Assembly (NCBI RefSeq): GCF_029369745.1
Contig: NZ_CP120210.1
Coordinates: forward strand, 6,138,001 to 6,202,000
Direction: 5' to 3'
DNA length: 64,000 nucleotides
From: Amycolatopsis sp. QT-25
GTDB taxonomy: Bacteria; Actinomycetota; Actinomycetes; Mycobacteriales; Pseudonocardiaceae
Below, in pieces: positions 17,709 through 26,817 of the stretch (its first letter is position 1; the number at the start of each line of letters is the position of its first letter). The notes under the pieces were generated by a model. The model ran no database searches. It saw nothing but the letters and a program-made list of their open reading frames with translations, and was not told the origin of the DNA. The translations under genes were made by a program, and so were the position numbers.

Positions 17709-19036
17709 CAGCCCTCCAGGAGCCGACGGGCTTCGTCTTCGGTGATCGCCAGAAGCTCCCGCTGCTCGAAGCGGGACATAGGCTCCAGCCCTGACCCAGC
17801 CTGGTCCGCGAGCACACGAACCCGCGAAACGCGGCTGGTGGGCTCACCGGGCGAGACACGCGACACCCAATCCATGACCACTATGTCCTCCGGTTCGAGG
17901 ACCGCCAGCATCAGGGGCGAATGGCTGGTCAAGATCACCTGGGTCAGCGGCTCGCCCGGCCCAGGTTCGGCGGTCAGCTCCTTGAGCACGTGCATGAGCT
18001 TTCGCAGACGCTGCGGGAAGATGCCGTTCTCCGGCTCCTCGAAGCAAAGCAATCCGCGGTGTTCTGGGTCGTACAGGGCTGCGAGCAGAGCCAGCACCCG
18101 AAGCGTCCCGTCCGAGGCGACCCGTGCACTGACTTTGCCTTCGTCGCCCGTGGTCAGCTCGATCTCCCACTGACCCGCCGCCTTGTTCTCCTTGACCTCG
18201 ACCCCGCTGAACCCTTGGATTACCTGGGCCAGATCGACCGCGATCTCATCGAGCCCGCTCCCGAACTCGTCACGGGTGGCGCGCTGGATCCGATGCAACA
18301 CAGCGGCGAGGTTGGCCCCAGTCGGCTCCAGCTGTTCGTCGGACAGGCCGATCCTGCTAGGCATCCGCAGCGCGACGGGGTCGAGCTGCAGGAAACGCCA
18401 AGACTCGAGCTCCCTGCGAATGGCCAGCAGATGGGGGAAGTCCGTCGCGGAGGTGATGCTGGACAAGACGGTGGACATGGCTGAATCGGCGCGAATGAGC
18501 CTGGGTTCCTCCCCCGCCCGGTACAGGGCGAAGGTAGGCGTCCCGTCTCGGACGAGAGTCTTCAACAGTGGCGAAGGCACCTCACCGGTGCTCATGCCGC
18601 CCGAATCGCGCGCCACCTCGGTGTGGCCCGGGCCGAGCGGGTACGCGACCTCCTGGAGCACCATCGGCGAGACGTACTCGTCTTCCTTCGTCAGCACCAC
18701 ACGCAGTTCGTAGCGGACCCGGGTGTGATTGATCTCCGCATGCTCGCCGAAGGAGTCGACAACGGAGGGCTCGAGCGTGAGCTCGACCGCGAAGCTCATC
18801 ATTCCGAGGAACGTGCCGTCGCCACGTCGGCGAAACTGCTCCAGAAGATCACCACGCTGGTCGTTGAAAACCTCTTTCACTCGCGGTGCTGTAGCGAGGC
18901 GGCTCAGGAGCTGGATCGCATCGAACAGGTTGGACTTGCCACTGGCGTTCTGGCCGAGGACGACAAGGAACGGCGGCAAGTCCAACCCGAAGCGATCGAA
19001 CGACTTGAAGCCGTCGATCTCGATACGTGTCAGCAA
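17708..19036 (-). CDS. RecF/OLD-type AAA ATPase (AAA_21-like)
   Basis: 442 residues from TTG 19036, one base after the gatA stop and 7 bases after GGAAAGG. Residues RIEIDGFKSFDRF and LVVLGQNASGKSNLFDAIQLL give the SMC/RecF-like start and Walker A (GQNASGKS). Near the C-terminus come the signature-like VASDGTLRVLALLAAL, Walker B LLCFEEPENGIFP and the switch His VILTSHSPLML. Such ATPases sense or remodel nucleic acid in defence modules. Codon third positions are more mixed (aca, gct, agt, ttg) than in gatA or gatB, consistent with acquisition. Confidence 0.8.
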   Translation of the reverse strand: MLTRIEIDGFKSFDRFGLDLPPFLVVLGQNASGKSNLFDAIQLLSRLATAPRVKEVFNDQRGDLLEQFRRRGDGTFLGMMSFAVELTLEPSVVDSFGEHAEINHTRVRYELRVVLTKEDEYVSPMVLQEVAYPLGPGHTEVARDSGGMSTGEVPSPLLKTLVRDGTPTFALYRAGEEPRLIRADSAMSTVLSSITSATDFPHLLAIRRELESWRFLQLDPVALRMPSRIGLSDEQLEPTGANLAAVLHRIQRATRDEFGSGLDEIAVDLAQVIQGFSGVEVKENKAAGQWEIELTTGDEGKVSARVASDGTLRVLALLAALYDPEHRGLLCFEEPENGIFPQRLRKLMHVLKELTAEPGPGEPLTQVILTSHSPLMLAVLEPEDIVVMDWVSRVSPGEPTSRVSRVRVLADQAGSGLEPMSRFEQRELLAITEDEARRLLEG

Positions 19037-19037
19037 G

Positions 19038-20552
19038 TCAAGCCTTTCCCAGCTCCGGAACCTCGTGCACCAGCGAGCCACCGTTGGCGGCGTCGCGTGC
19101 GACCTCGTAGGCGGCGCCGACGCGGTACAGCCGGTCGTCGGCCATCGCGGGGGCCATGATCTGGAGGCCGACCGGCAGGCCGTCCTCATGCGACAGTCCG
19201 CTCGGGACGCTCATCGCGGCGTTGCCGGCGAGGTTCGACGGAATGGTGCAGAGGTCCGCCAGGTACATCGCCATCGGGTCGTCGACGCGCTCGCCGATCT
19301 TGAACGCGGTGGTCGGCGTGGTCGGCGAGACCAGGACGTCCACCTTTTCGTAGGCGGCTTCGAAGTCGCGCGTGATGAGCGTGCGGACCTTCTGCGCCGA
19401 GCCGTAGTAGGCGTCGTAGTAGCCAGAGGACAGCGCGTACGTGCCGAGCATGATGCGGCGTTTGACCTCGGGGCCGAAGCCCTTCTCGCGGGTCAGCGAC
19501 ATGACCTCTTCGGCGCTGTGCGCGCCGTCGTCGGACACGCGCAGGCCGTAGCGCATGGCGTCGAACCGGGCGAGGTTCGACGAGCATTCGCTCGGCGCGA
19601 TGAGGTAGTACGCGGGCAGCGCGTAGGTGAAGTTCGGGCACGAGACCTCGACGACCTCGGCGCCGAGCGCGCGCAGCTGCTCGACGGCGGCCTCGAACGA
19701 CCGCAACACGCCCGGCTGGTAACCGTCGCCGGCGAATTCCTTCACCACGCCGACGCGGACGCCCTTGAGATCACCGGTGAGACCCTGGCGGGCCGCGGCG
19801 ACCACCGGCGGGACCGGCGCGTCGATCGAGGTCGAGTCCATCGGGTCGTATCCGGCGATGACCTCGTGCAGCAGGGCGGCGTCGAGCACCGTCCGCGCGC
19901 AGGGGCCGGCCTGATCGAGCGACGACGAGAAGGCGACGAGACCGTAGCGGGAGACACCGCCGTACGTCGGCTTCACGCCGACGGTGCCGGTGACCGCGCC
20001 GGGCTGGCGGATCGAACCACCGGTGTCGGTGCCGATCGCGATCGCGGCCTCGAACGCCGCGATCGACGCCGAGGAGCCACCGCCGGAGCCGCCGGGGATA
20101 CGGGCGTGGTCCCACGGGTTGTGCGTCGGGCCGAACGCGGAGTTCTCCGTGGAGGAACCCATCGCGAACTCGTCCATGTTGGTCTTGCCGAGCACCACGA
20201 CACCGGCCTCGCGCAGCTTGCGCGTCACGGTGGCGTCGTACGGCGGGATCCAGTTCTCCAGGGTCTTCGAACCGACCGTGGTCGGGATGCCCTTGGTGGT
20301 CAGCACGTCCTTGAGCGCCAGCGGGACCCCGGCGAGCGCCGACTTCGGCGCCTTGCCCTCGGCGACGTCGGCGTCCACCGCGCGGGCCGCGTCGAGCGCG
20401 CCTTCGGTGTCCACGTGCAGGAAGGCGTGGATGTGGTCGTCGACCTCGGCGATCCGGTCCAGGTGGGCCTGGGCGACCTCGACGGCCGAGACCTCACGGG
20501 ACCGGATCTTCTCCGCGAGGTCGGCGGCGGTCAGTTTGATGAGTTCGGTCAC
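19038..20552 (-). CDS. gatA: Asp/Glu-tRNA(Asn/Gln) amidotransferase subunit A
   Basis: 504 residues, usual length. GatA is the amidase that frees ammonia from glutamine. The Ser-cisSer-Lys triad is visible: Lys in ALKDVLTTKG, Ser in GGSGGGSSASIAA and the nucleophile Ser in TDTGGSIRQPG. It overlaps gatC by four bases (ATGA) and its TGA ends one base before the start of the inserted ATPase gene. Confidence 0.97.
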   Translation of the reverse strand: MTELIKLTAADLAEKIRSREVSAVEVAQAHLDRIAEVDDHIHAFLHVDTEGALDAARAVDADVAEGKAPKSALAGVPLALKDVLTTKGIPTTVGSKTLENWIPPYDATVTRKLREAGVVVLGKTNMDEFAMGSSTENSAFGPTHNPWDHARIPGGSGGGSSASIAAFEAAIAIGTDTGGSIRQPGAVTGTVGVKPTYGGVSRYGLVAFSSSLDQAGPCARTVLDAALLHEVIAGYDPMDSTSIDAPVPPVVAAARQGLTGDLKGVRVGVVKEFAGDGYQPGVLRSFEAAVEQLRALGAEVVEVSCPNFTYALPAYYLIAPSECSSNLARFDAMRYGLRVSDDGAHSAEEVMSLTREKGFGPEVKRRIMLGTYALSSGYYDAYYGSAQKVRTLITRDFEAAYEKVDVLVSPTTPTTAFKIGERVDDPMAMYLADLCTIPSNLAGNAAMSVPSGLSHEDGLPVGLQIMAPAMADDRLYRVGAAYEVARDAANGGSLVHEVPELGKA

Positions 20553-20848
20553 TGTTCTTCTCCCAGAATCCGCGGCACCCGGAAACGACCCTCTTCGCTG
20601 GCGGGCGCACCGGCCAGCGCCTGCTGCTGGGTCAGCCCCGGTCGGACGGTGTCCTCACGGAACACGTTGGTCAGCGGCACGGCGTGCGACGTGGGCGGGA
20701 CGTCCTCGCCTGCGACCTCGCTCACCTTGGCCACCGAGTCCAGGATCTGGTCGAGCTGGCCTGCGAAGACGTCCAGCTCCTCTTCGGTGACGGCAAGCCT
20801 GGCCAGCTTGGCGAGGTGCGCGACCTCGTCGCGGGAAATGTTGGGCAC
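20549..20848 (-). CDS. gatC: Asp/Glu-tRNA(Asn/Gln) amidotransferase subunit C
   Basis: 99 residues from GTG 20848, eight bases after GGGAG; an earlier in-frame ATG at 20896 would add a tail foreign to the family. ISRDEVAHLAKLARLAVTEEEL and FAGQLDQILDSVAKVSEV are typical GatC helices; the C-terminal PLTNVFREDTVRPGLTQQQAL is the conserved GatC tail. It wraps GatA and GatB together and is the first gene of the gat unit. Confidence 0.93.
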   Translation of the reverse strand: MPNISRDEVAHLAKLARLAVTEEELDVFAGQLDQILDSVAKVSEVAGEDVPPTSHAVPLTNVFREDTVRPGLTQQQALAGAPASEEGRFRVPRILGEEQ

Positions 20849-21092
20849 GCGGGTGACTCCCGGGGTGTGCTGTGCGGGTTCTGTCGGAAGCTGCAAGTCT
20901 ATGGTGGCGGCGTCGGCTTACTCGACTGGGTTATGCCGCGGCCTGCGCTCCCATGTCGGGTGAGGAGTGCCTGGTTCGTTATCCCACGCCCCGGACGTCG
21001 GGTCCCATTACCTCGTCCGGTCTGTCACAATCGGCGCCCGGCGTAGCGCGTTCCACGGCGAGGCTGGGACGCCTGAGGCGAGAGGGGCGCGT

Positions 21093-21746
21093 GTGTCGTT
21101 CCTGATCCGGGTCCAATTACCGGACACCCCGGGGACCCTCGGCGCGGTCGCCACCGCGCTCGGCACCGTCGGCGCCGACATCCTGAGCGTGGACGTGGTC
21201 GAACGAGGCGGCGGCGTCGCCATCGACGACCTCGTCGTCGAGATCCCCTCGGGCAGGCTGCCGGACGCGCTGATCACCGCCGCCGAAAGCGTCGACGGTG
21301 TCGAGGTCGACGCCGTCCGCCCGTACGCCGGGGTGCTCGACACCCATCGCGAACTCGAACTGGTGGAGGAGATCGCCGCGAAGCCCGCTTCGGGGCTGGA
21401 GATCCTCGCCGAGGGGGTGCCGCGGATCATCCGGGCGGGCTGGGCCGTCGTCGTCGAGCACGCGGAGTCCGGCGCGGTGCGCCTGGCGTCGTCCAACGCC
21501 GCGCCCGAGACGCCGATCACCGACCTGCCCTGGCTGCCGCTGGAACGCGCCACCATCCTCGACGCCGAGGAGGCGTGGGTGCCGGAGACGTGGAAGGAAC
21601 TGGGGACCGAACTCGCGGCCACGCCGCTGGGGAAGCCCGGGAAGGCGCTGCTGGTCGCGCGGCCCGGCGGGCCGAACTTCCGGGCCGCCGAGGTGGCGCG
21701 GTTGGCGCACTTCGCGGGCATCGTCGCCGTCGTGCTGGACAGCTGA
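21093..21746 (+). CDS. ACT-domain amino-acid-binding protein
   Basis: 217 residues from GTG 21093, seven bases after GAGAGGGG; the frame continues upstream to 20967 but without support. The N-terminal ACT domain reads FLIRVQLPDTPGTLGAVATAL and ADILSVDVVERG. The C-terminal part is not a known catalytic domain. It matches the ACT-domain gene (Rv3013) lying between gatC and ligA in mycobacteria. It probably binds an amino acid as a sensor; ligand unknown. Divergent from gatC. Confidence 0.8.
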   Translation: MSFLIRVQLPDTPGTLGAVATALGTVGADILSVDVVERGGGVAIDDLVVEIPSGRLPDALITAAESVDGVEVDAVRPYAGVLDTHRELELVEEIAAKPASGLEILAEGVPRIIRAGWAVVVEHAESGAVRLASSNAAPETPITDLPWLPLERATILDAEEAWVPETWKELGTELAATPLGKPGKALLVARPGGPNFRAAEVARLAHFAGIVAVVLDS

Positions 21747-21761
21747 GCCGCTCCGGCACCC

Positions 21762-22184
21762 TCAAGAGTCGAAGATCGCCTCGGCGCGAAGCGCGGGGAC
21801 GACTTCGGCGATACGCACGTAATCGACGTCCTTGTGGATGAGGACGGCCTTGTGCCGCACCGCCACCGCCGCGATGAGGCAATCCATCGAAGAACGAACC
21901 CTGTGCCCGTCCGCCCGGACTGCTCGTGAGATCTCCGCGGCGCCCTTGAAGTCGATCGCGGGATCCACGCCCAGGTTCACGAAACCGGCAAGCGTCCTTT
22001 CGAGGCGAGGGAGCGCCTCGGCGTTCGCTCCCGCGAGCAGTTCCATCACGATGGGCTCGGAGGTCACGATCATTTTCGGCTGAGCGGCCAGCTCGACGAC
22101 CAGATCCCTCGCCCGTGTGGCGCGCTTGCGCAGGAAATCGATCCACACCGAGCTGTCGATCAGGCAGCGTCGTTCAGGAGGCAT
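21762..22184 (-). CDS. VapC-type PIN-domain toxin
   Basis: 140 residues from ATG 22184, which overlaps the last 11 bases of the antitoxin gene. PIN-domain acidic residues are visible: Asp in CLIDSSVWIDFLR, Glu in SEPIVMELLAG, Asp in SSMDCLIAAVAVRH and the last acidic site near HKDVDYVRIAE. VapC toxins are Mg2+-dependent RNases that cut tRNA or rRNA. A longer frame (to 22247) includes the antitoxin region and is not the start. Confidence 0.85.
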   Translation of the reverse strand: MPPERRCLIDSSVWIDFLRKRATRARDLVVELAAQPKMIVTSEPIVMELLAGANAEALPRLERTLAGFVNLGVDPAIDFKGAAEISRAVRADGHRVRSSMDCLIAAVAVRHKAVLIHKDVDYVRIAEVVPALRAEAIFDS

Positions 22185-22395
22185 CGCGCCATTTACGGTC
22201 CGCGGGGTCAGCACGCATCTCGTCCAGATCCGCTTCCCAGCCGACACCTTCCAGCGCCAGGATGTCAGCGGTGGTGATCACCGGCGCCGCTTTCCGCAAC
22301 GCGAAATCCACCGCGTCCTTCTTGGTCTTGAACCCGTAGCGATGCATCACGGCGGCGACCAGCTCGTCGTCGATGTCGATGTTGGTCCGGCTCAT
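22174..22395 (-). CDS. VapB-type antitoxin
   Basis: 73 residues from ATG 22395. The N-terminal MSRTNIDIDDELVAAVMHRYG is a ribbon-helix-helix domain of the VapB (type II antitoxin) kind, followed by KTKKDAVDFALRKA. The acidic and Trp-rich C-terminus (ALEGVGWEADLDEMRAD) would wrap the toxin. A palindrome sits 9 bases upstream, as expected for autoregulation by the VapBC complex. Confidence 0.85.
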   Translation of the reverse strand: MSRTNIDIDDELVAAVMHRYGFKTKKDAVDFALRKAAPVITTADILALEGVGWEADLDEMRADPADRKWRDAS

Positions 22396-22403
22396 ACACC
22401 AAC

Positions 22404-22424
22404 GATACACCGACAAGGTGTATC
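22404..22424 (-). promoter_or_regulatory. vapBC operator
   Basis: Inverted repeat GATACACC/GGTGTATC (8-bp arms, 5-bp spacer GACAA) directly before vapB, overlapping the end of the upstream acetyltransferase gene. A third GGTGTAT-like element lies at the vapB start. Likely autoregulatory site. Confidence 0.65.
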
Positions 22425-22917
22425 AAAGTTCCAGGCCGTAGGCGATCAGGATCACCCCGGGCTGCGGCTCCCAGTCCCGTTCGGGCAGCCGCACGAAGCC
22501 GAGCCGCTCGTAGAGCCGGTGTGCCCGCGTCATCGTGACCAGGCTGCACAGCACCACCCTCGCCACGGCCAGTTCCCGCGCTCGCGTGATCACCGCCCTG
22601 GTCAGGGCCTCGCCGATGCCGCGGCCGGTCGCCGAGGGCAGCACCCCGAGCATGCGGAACTCCAGTTCGCCCTCACGGGACAGCTCGGCGAACTCGGTGC
22701 CCGGCCGGACAATCGTGACCGTGCCGACCGGCGTGCCGTCCCCGTCCACCGCGACCAGGAGTTCGGCCAGCTCCGCGCGGCGGGCGGCGTCGGCGAGTAC
22801 GGCCGCGTAGCCGACGCCCTCCACGAGGCCATAATCCGCGGCGTACGCGGCCAGGGTGAGCTCGCCGATCGCCCTCAGCTCCTCGGGGCGGGCGGGCCGG
22901 ATCTGCAGGTCACTCAC
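22423..22917 (-). CDS. GNAT-family N-acetyltransferase
   Basis: 164 residues. GNAT motifs: RPARPEELRAIGELT at the start, EFRMLGVLPSATGRGIGEALTRAVI (acetyl-CoA P-loop Q/R-x-x-G-x-G/A) and LYERLGFVRLPERDW. The acceptor is unknown. The GTG overlaps the last eight bases of ligA, so it is translationally coupled to ligA. The vapBC operator overlaps its stop codon. Confidence 0.85.
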   Translation of the reverse strand: MSDLQIRPARPEELRAIGELTLAAYAADYGLVEGVGYAAVLADAARRAELAELLVAVDGDGTPVGTVTIVRPGTEFAELSREGELEFRMLGVLPSATGRGIGEALTRAVITRARELAVARVVLCSLVTMTRAHRLYERLGFVRLPERDWEPQPGVILIAYGLEL

Positions 22918-25042
22918 CGCTTTCCTCCTCGGTCGGCAGCGCGAGTTCGGCGGCGGCCTCAGGACCGCTTTCGAGCAGCACGCGGAAGCCGTTCTCGTCG
23001 AGCACCGGCACCTTCAGCTGGACGGCCTTGTCGTACTTCGTGCCCGGCGCGTCGCCGACGACGACGAACGCCGTCTTCTTCGACACCGAACCGGCCGCCT
23101 TCCCGCCGCGGGCCATGATGAATTCCTTGGCCTCGTCACGGGAGTAGTCGTTCAGCGATCCGGTGACGACGATCGACAGGCCTTCGAGGTTGCGCGGAAT
23201 GGACTCGTCGCGTTCCTCCTCCATCCGCACGCCCGCCGCGCGCCACTTCTCGACGATTTCGCAGTGCCAATCGACCTCGAACCACTCCTTCGCCGCACGT
23301 GCGATGGTCGGGCCGACGCCGTCGACACTGGAGAGCTCCTCCTCCGAGGCATTCTCGATCCGTTCGAGCGAGCCGAATTCCCGCGCGAGCGCCTGCGCCG
23401 CCGTCGGGCCGACGTGCCGGATCGACAGGCCGACGATGACCTTCCACAGTGGACGGTCCTTCACCGTTTCCAGGTTGTCCAGCAGCTTGCGCCCGTTGGC
23501 CGACAACTCCCCCGCCTTGGTGCGGAACAGCTCCACCTGGAGCAGCTTCTCCTCGTCCAGCTCGAAGATGTCACCCTCGTCGTGCACGACACCGGCGTCC
23601 AGGAGCGCCATCGCGGCCTCGTAGCCGAGCACCTCGATGTCGAACGCGCCGCGCCCGCCCAGATGGAACAGCCGCTCTCGCAACTGCGCCGGGCACGACC
23701 GCGAATTCGGGCAACGGATGTCGATGTCGCCCTCCTTCTGGTACGCCAGTCCGGTGTCGCAGTTGGGGCAGCGCAACGGCATGACGAACTCGCGCTCTTC
23801 ACCGGTGCGCGCGTCGGCGACCGGGCCGAGCACCTCGGGGATGACGTCGCCCGCCTTGCGGATGACGACCTTGTCCCCGATCAGCACGCCTTTGCGCTTG
23901 ACCTCTTCCTGGTTGTGCAGCGTCGCCATCGACACCGTGGACCCGGCCACCTTCACCGGCTCCATCACCGCGAACGGGGTGACCCGCCCGGTGCGGCCGA
24001 CGTTGACCTGGATGTCCAGCAGGGTGGTGATCGCCTCTTCCGGCGGGTACTTGTAGGCGATCGCCCAGCGCGGCGCCCGCGAGGTCGTGCCGAGACGGCG
24101 CTGCAGCGCGACCTCGTCCACCTTGATGACGACGCCGTCGATCTCGTGCTCGGCGTCGTGCCGGTGCTCACCCCAGTATTCGATGTGCTCCAGCAGTTCC
24201 TTGCCCGAACCGAGCACCTTGCCGTACGGCGAGACCGGCAGGCCCCACGCGGCGAGCGCGTCGTACGCCTCGGACTGGCGTTTCGGCTCGAAACCCTCGC
24301 GTTTGCCGAGACCGTGGCAGATCAGCCGCAGATTGCGGGACTTCGTGATCTTGGGATCCTTCTGCCGCAACGATCCGGCGGCGGTGTTGCGCGGGTTCGC
24401 GTACGGATCCTTGCCCGCCTCGACCATCTTCGCGTTGAGCGCCAGGAAGTCCTCGACGCGGAAGTACACCTCGCCGCGGACCTCCACCAGCGCGGGCACC
24501 GGGAACCCGTCCGTCGCCGTCAGCCGCTCCGGCACCTGCTCCAGCGTGCGGACGTTGAGCGTGACGTCCTCGCCGGTGCGGCCGTCGCCCCTGGTCAGCG
24601 CCCTGGTGAGCTTGCCGTTCTCGTACAGCAGGTTGATCGCGAGCCCGTCGATCTTCAGCTCGGCGAGGTACTTCGTCGCGCCGATCTCCTTCTGGACCCG
24701 CTCGACCCACGTCTCGAAACTCTCGGTGTCGAAGACGTTGTCCAGGCTGAGCATGCGCTCCAAATGGTCGTGCGCGGCGAACTCGGTGGAGAACGTGCCG
24801 CCGACGTTCTGTGTCGGCGATTCCGGCGTCACCAGCCCCGGATGCGCGTCTTCGATGGCCTGCAGTTCGTTGAGCAGCTCGTCGAACTGGCCGTCGGACA
24901 CGATCGGTGAATCCAGCACGTAGTACCGGAACTGGTGGCCGCGGATCTCCTCCGCCAGCTCGCCATGCCGTTCACGGACGTCGGCCGGCACGTCCGTGAC
25001 GTCCTGCACGGGCTCGAGGTTTTCGGGAAGTTCGCTGCTCAC
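22910..25042 (-). CDS. ligA: NAD-dependent DNA ligase
   Basis: 710 residues from GTG 25042. Domain order is complete: Ia/adenylation domain with the catalytic Lys in YLAELKIDGLAINLLYENG; OB fold; four-cysteine zinc finger (CPNCDTG ... CPNSRSCPAQL); helix-hairpin-helix region (ASEEELSSVDGVGPTIARAA); C-terminal BRCT domain (LSIVVTGSLNDYSRDEAKEFI). It seals nicks in replication and repair. An ATG at 25072 overlapping the upstream gene is a possible alternative start. Essential housekeeping gene in the conserved gat-lig neighbourhood. Confidence 0.97.
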   Translation of the reverse strand: MSSELPENLEPVQDVTDVPADVRERHGELAEEIRGHQFRYYVLDSPIVSDGQFDELLNELQAIEDAHPGLVTPESPTQNVGGTFSTEFAAHDHLERMLSLDNVFDTESFETWVERVQKEIGATKYLAELKIDGLAINLLYENGKLTRALTRGDGRTGEDVTLNVRTLEQVPERLTATDGFPVPALVEVRGEVYFRVEDFLALNAKMVEAGKDPYANPRNTAAGSLRQKDPKITKSRNLRLICHGLGKREGFEPKRQSEAYDALAAWGLPVSPYGKVLGSGKELLEHIEYWGEHRHDAEHEIDGVVIKVDEVALQRRLGTTSRAPRWAIAYKYPPEEAITTLLDIQVNVGRTGRVTPFAVMEPVKVAGSTVSMATLHNQEEVKRKGVLIGDKVVIRKAGDVIPEVLGPVADARTGEEREFVMPLRCPNCDTGLAYQKEGDIDIRCPNSRSCPAQLRERLFHLGGRGAFDIEVLGYEAAMALLDAGVVHDEGDIFELDEEKLLQVELFRTKAGELSANGRKLLDNLETVKDRPLWKVIVGLSIRHVGPTAAQALAREFGSLERIENASEEELSSVDGVGPTIARAAKEWFEVDWHCEIVEKWRAAGVRMEEERDESIPRNLEGLSIVVTGSLNDYSRDEAKEFIMARGGKAAGSVSKKTAFVVVGDAPGTKYDKAVQLKVPVLDENGFRVLLESGPEAAAELALPTEEESGE

Positions 25043-25052
25043 GGGGGTCAGC

Positions 25053-25757
25053 CTAGCCGGAGGCACCGACATTTCCGGGCTCCGGTGAACCGAGCCTGTC
25101 GACCACCTCGCGTAGTTCCAGCAGGGTCAGCTGCCCGTCCTGGGCCCCGGTCGCCAGCTCGACCTTGCCCAGTCGTTCGGCCGCGACCCGCTCACCCAGC
25201 GTGGCGTCCAGCGGGAGGAAGGTCATGGTCGTCCGGGTCTCCGGTGCGAGCTCGCCGATCAGCGGATGGAACACGGTCACGTCCACCCGTCCGGCTGATT
25301 CGTCCACCTTCGCGGTCACCCGTACGTCGGCGAGCGCGATGCGGGTCTCGCCCAGGTTGACGGTGACCTCACTCGGATCGGGGACCGGCGGCACGGAGTC
25401 GTGGTACTCCCAGATGGCGTCCTCCGGCGGCGCCGCGGCCTTCCACGCGTCGGTGTACGGGCGCAGTTCCGGATCCTCCTGGCCGGTCAGCACCAGCGAG
25501 TAGATCGCCCGGTGCCCGCGGTCGAGGGAGAAGTGCAGCCGGGGGTGCAACGCCTCGACGATGGTGCAGAGGTCGTGCTCCACCCGATGCGGTTCTCGGT
25601 CGCCGAGGGCGGCGCTGACCTCGGGCAGGAGCGCGAACCACGCCTCCCAGAACGTCGCCGCCGCGGCGGCCGCGTCCTCGGGGACCGGCTGCTCCGGCCA
25701 GGCGGTGCGGGGGTCGGGGACGTCCTCGGCCTTACGAGGTCGGCGGAACAAACGCAT
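25053..25757 (-). CDS. Conserved hypothetical protein upstream of ligA
   Basis: 234 residues from ATG 25757 (MRLFRRPRK...). I do not recognise a catalytic motif. It contains FWEAWFALLPEVSAALGDREPHRVEHDL, an aromatic-rich middle and a C-terminal VELATGAQDGQLTLLELREVVDRL. No signal peptide or membrane segment. It lies between the MetE-like gene (22-base gap) and ligA (10-base gap) on the same strand, so it is probably cotranscribed. Confidence 0.7.
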   Translation of the reverse strand: MRLFRRPRKAEDVPDPRTAWPEQPVPEDAAAAAATFWEAWFALLPEVSAALGDREPHRVEHDLCTIVEALHPRLHFSLDRGHRAIYSLVLTGQEDPELRPYTDAWKAAAPPEDAIWEYHDSVPPVPDPSEVTVNLGETRIALADVRVTAKVDESAGRVDVTVFHPLIGELAPETRTTMTFLPLDATLGERVAAERLGKVELATGAQDGQLTLLELREVVDRLGSPEPGNVGASG

Positions 25758-25779
25758 GGGAGGCACGCTACCGCGCCGT

Positions 25780-26817
25780 TCACCAGCCTTCAGGCGGTTC
25801 GGTGAAAGCCTTGCCGGCCTCCCGGCTGAGCGTGAGCGCGCGGCGCATCCAGTCGGGGGTGGCGCCCGCGAGGCCGCACGCCGGGGTCGGCACGACCCGT
25901 TCGGCGAGGATCTCCCGGCGGAAGCCCAGCCGGTCGACGAGGTGGAACACGGGCGTGACCACGTCACGCAGTTCCACCGGCACGCCGGGGTCGGTCGTGG
26001 GGACGAGGCCGAGCATCAGCGTCGTCCCGGAGTCCAGCGTCTCGCCGATCTCGTCGAGCTGCGCGGGCGAAGCGCCTTTCAGCAGGGTGAAATCGAAGGC
26101 GATCGCCCGCGCCCCGGCCGCGCGCAGCAACGAGATCGGGGGCTTTTCGGCGCAGCAGTGCACCGCGACCGGCTGCCCGGTGACACGCTCCGCCCCGGAG
26201 ATCACCGTCGACAGCAGTTCCCGTGCCTCCGGCGCGGGCACGGCGGGAACGGTGCCGTAGCCGGACGCCGTCGGCAGCTCACCGGCGAGGATCTGGGGCA
26301 GCGACGGTTCGTCGAATTGGATCACCACCGGCGCGCCGATGCGCGACTTCAGTTCCGCGACGTGCCCGGCCAGTCCGCCGAGCAGCGAGGCGGCGAAATC
26401 GCGCAGCGCGCCCTTGTCGGTGAGGATCCGGTGCCCGCGCGGGAGTTCGACGTTCGCGGCGAGCGTCCACGGTCCGGCGACCTGGATCTTGAAGGCGGGC
26501 GGCGCGGCGCCCGCCTTCTCCCTCGCCTCCTGGACGGCGTCGAGGTCCCAGTTCATCAGGTCGACGGCCCGGCGGTGGTCGTGTCCCGGACGCGCGGCGA
26601 CCCGGTACCCGCTCGGCACCACCTCGACGGCGAGGTCCACGAGCAGCGCCGCCGTCCGGCCGATCAGGTCGGCTCCGACGCCGCGGGCGGGAAGTTCGGG
26701 CATACAGGGGAATTCGGGCAGTTCGCCGAACACGATCGAAGCGGCCTCGACCGGGTCGGTACCGGGCAGGGAACCGATCGCGGTGGCCGCGCCGAGAGGC
26801 CAAGGTCGTTCGTTCAC
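25780..26817 (-). CDS. MetE C-terminal-like / UROD-superfamily methyltransferase
   Basis: 345 residues, about the length of the catalytic C-terminal half of cobalamin-independent methionine synthase alone. Zinc-ligand type residues are visible in VAVHCCAEKPP (His, Cys) and the late Cys in VPTPACGLAGATPDWMRRAL; QFDEPSLPQ matches the DEP motif. It probably moves a methyl group to a thiol, perhaps homocysteine, from an unknown donor. It corresponds to the mycobacterial gene next to ligA (Rv3015c, from memory). Confidence 0.8.
   Translation of the reverse strand: MNERPWPLGAATAIGSLPGTDPVEAASIVFGELPEFPCMPELPARGVGADLIGRTAALLVDLAVEVVPSGYRVAARPGHDHRRAVDLMNWDLDAVQEAREKAGAAPPAFKIQVAGPWTLAANVELPRGHRILTDKGALRDFAASLLGGLAGHVAELKSRIGAPVVIQFDEPSLPQILAGELPTASGYGTVPAVPAPEARELLSTVISGAERVTGQPVAVHCCAEKPPISLLRAAGARAIAFDFTLLKGASPAQLDEIGETLDSGTTLMLGLVPTTDPGVPVELRDVVTPVFHLVDRLGFRREILAERVVPTPACGLAGATPDWMRRALTLSREAGKAFTEPPEGW

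Noticed and set aside
18729..20963. 744-codon open frame opposite gatA and gatC
   Set aside because: Antisense shadow; translated sequence is Arg/Asp/Gly-rich with no domain.
20849..21092. Shared gatC/ACT promoter
   Set aside because: No convincing -35/-10 pair on either strand; left unannotated.
22856..24910. 684-codon open frame opposite ligA
   Set aside because: Antisense shadow of ligA with no recognisable protein.
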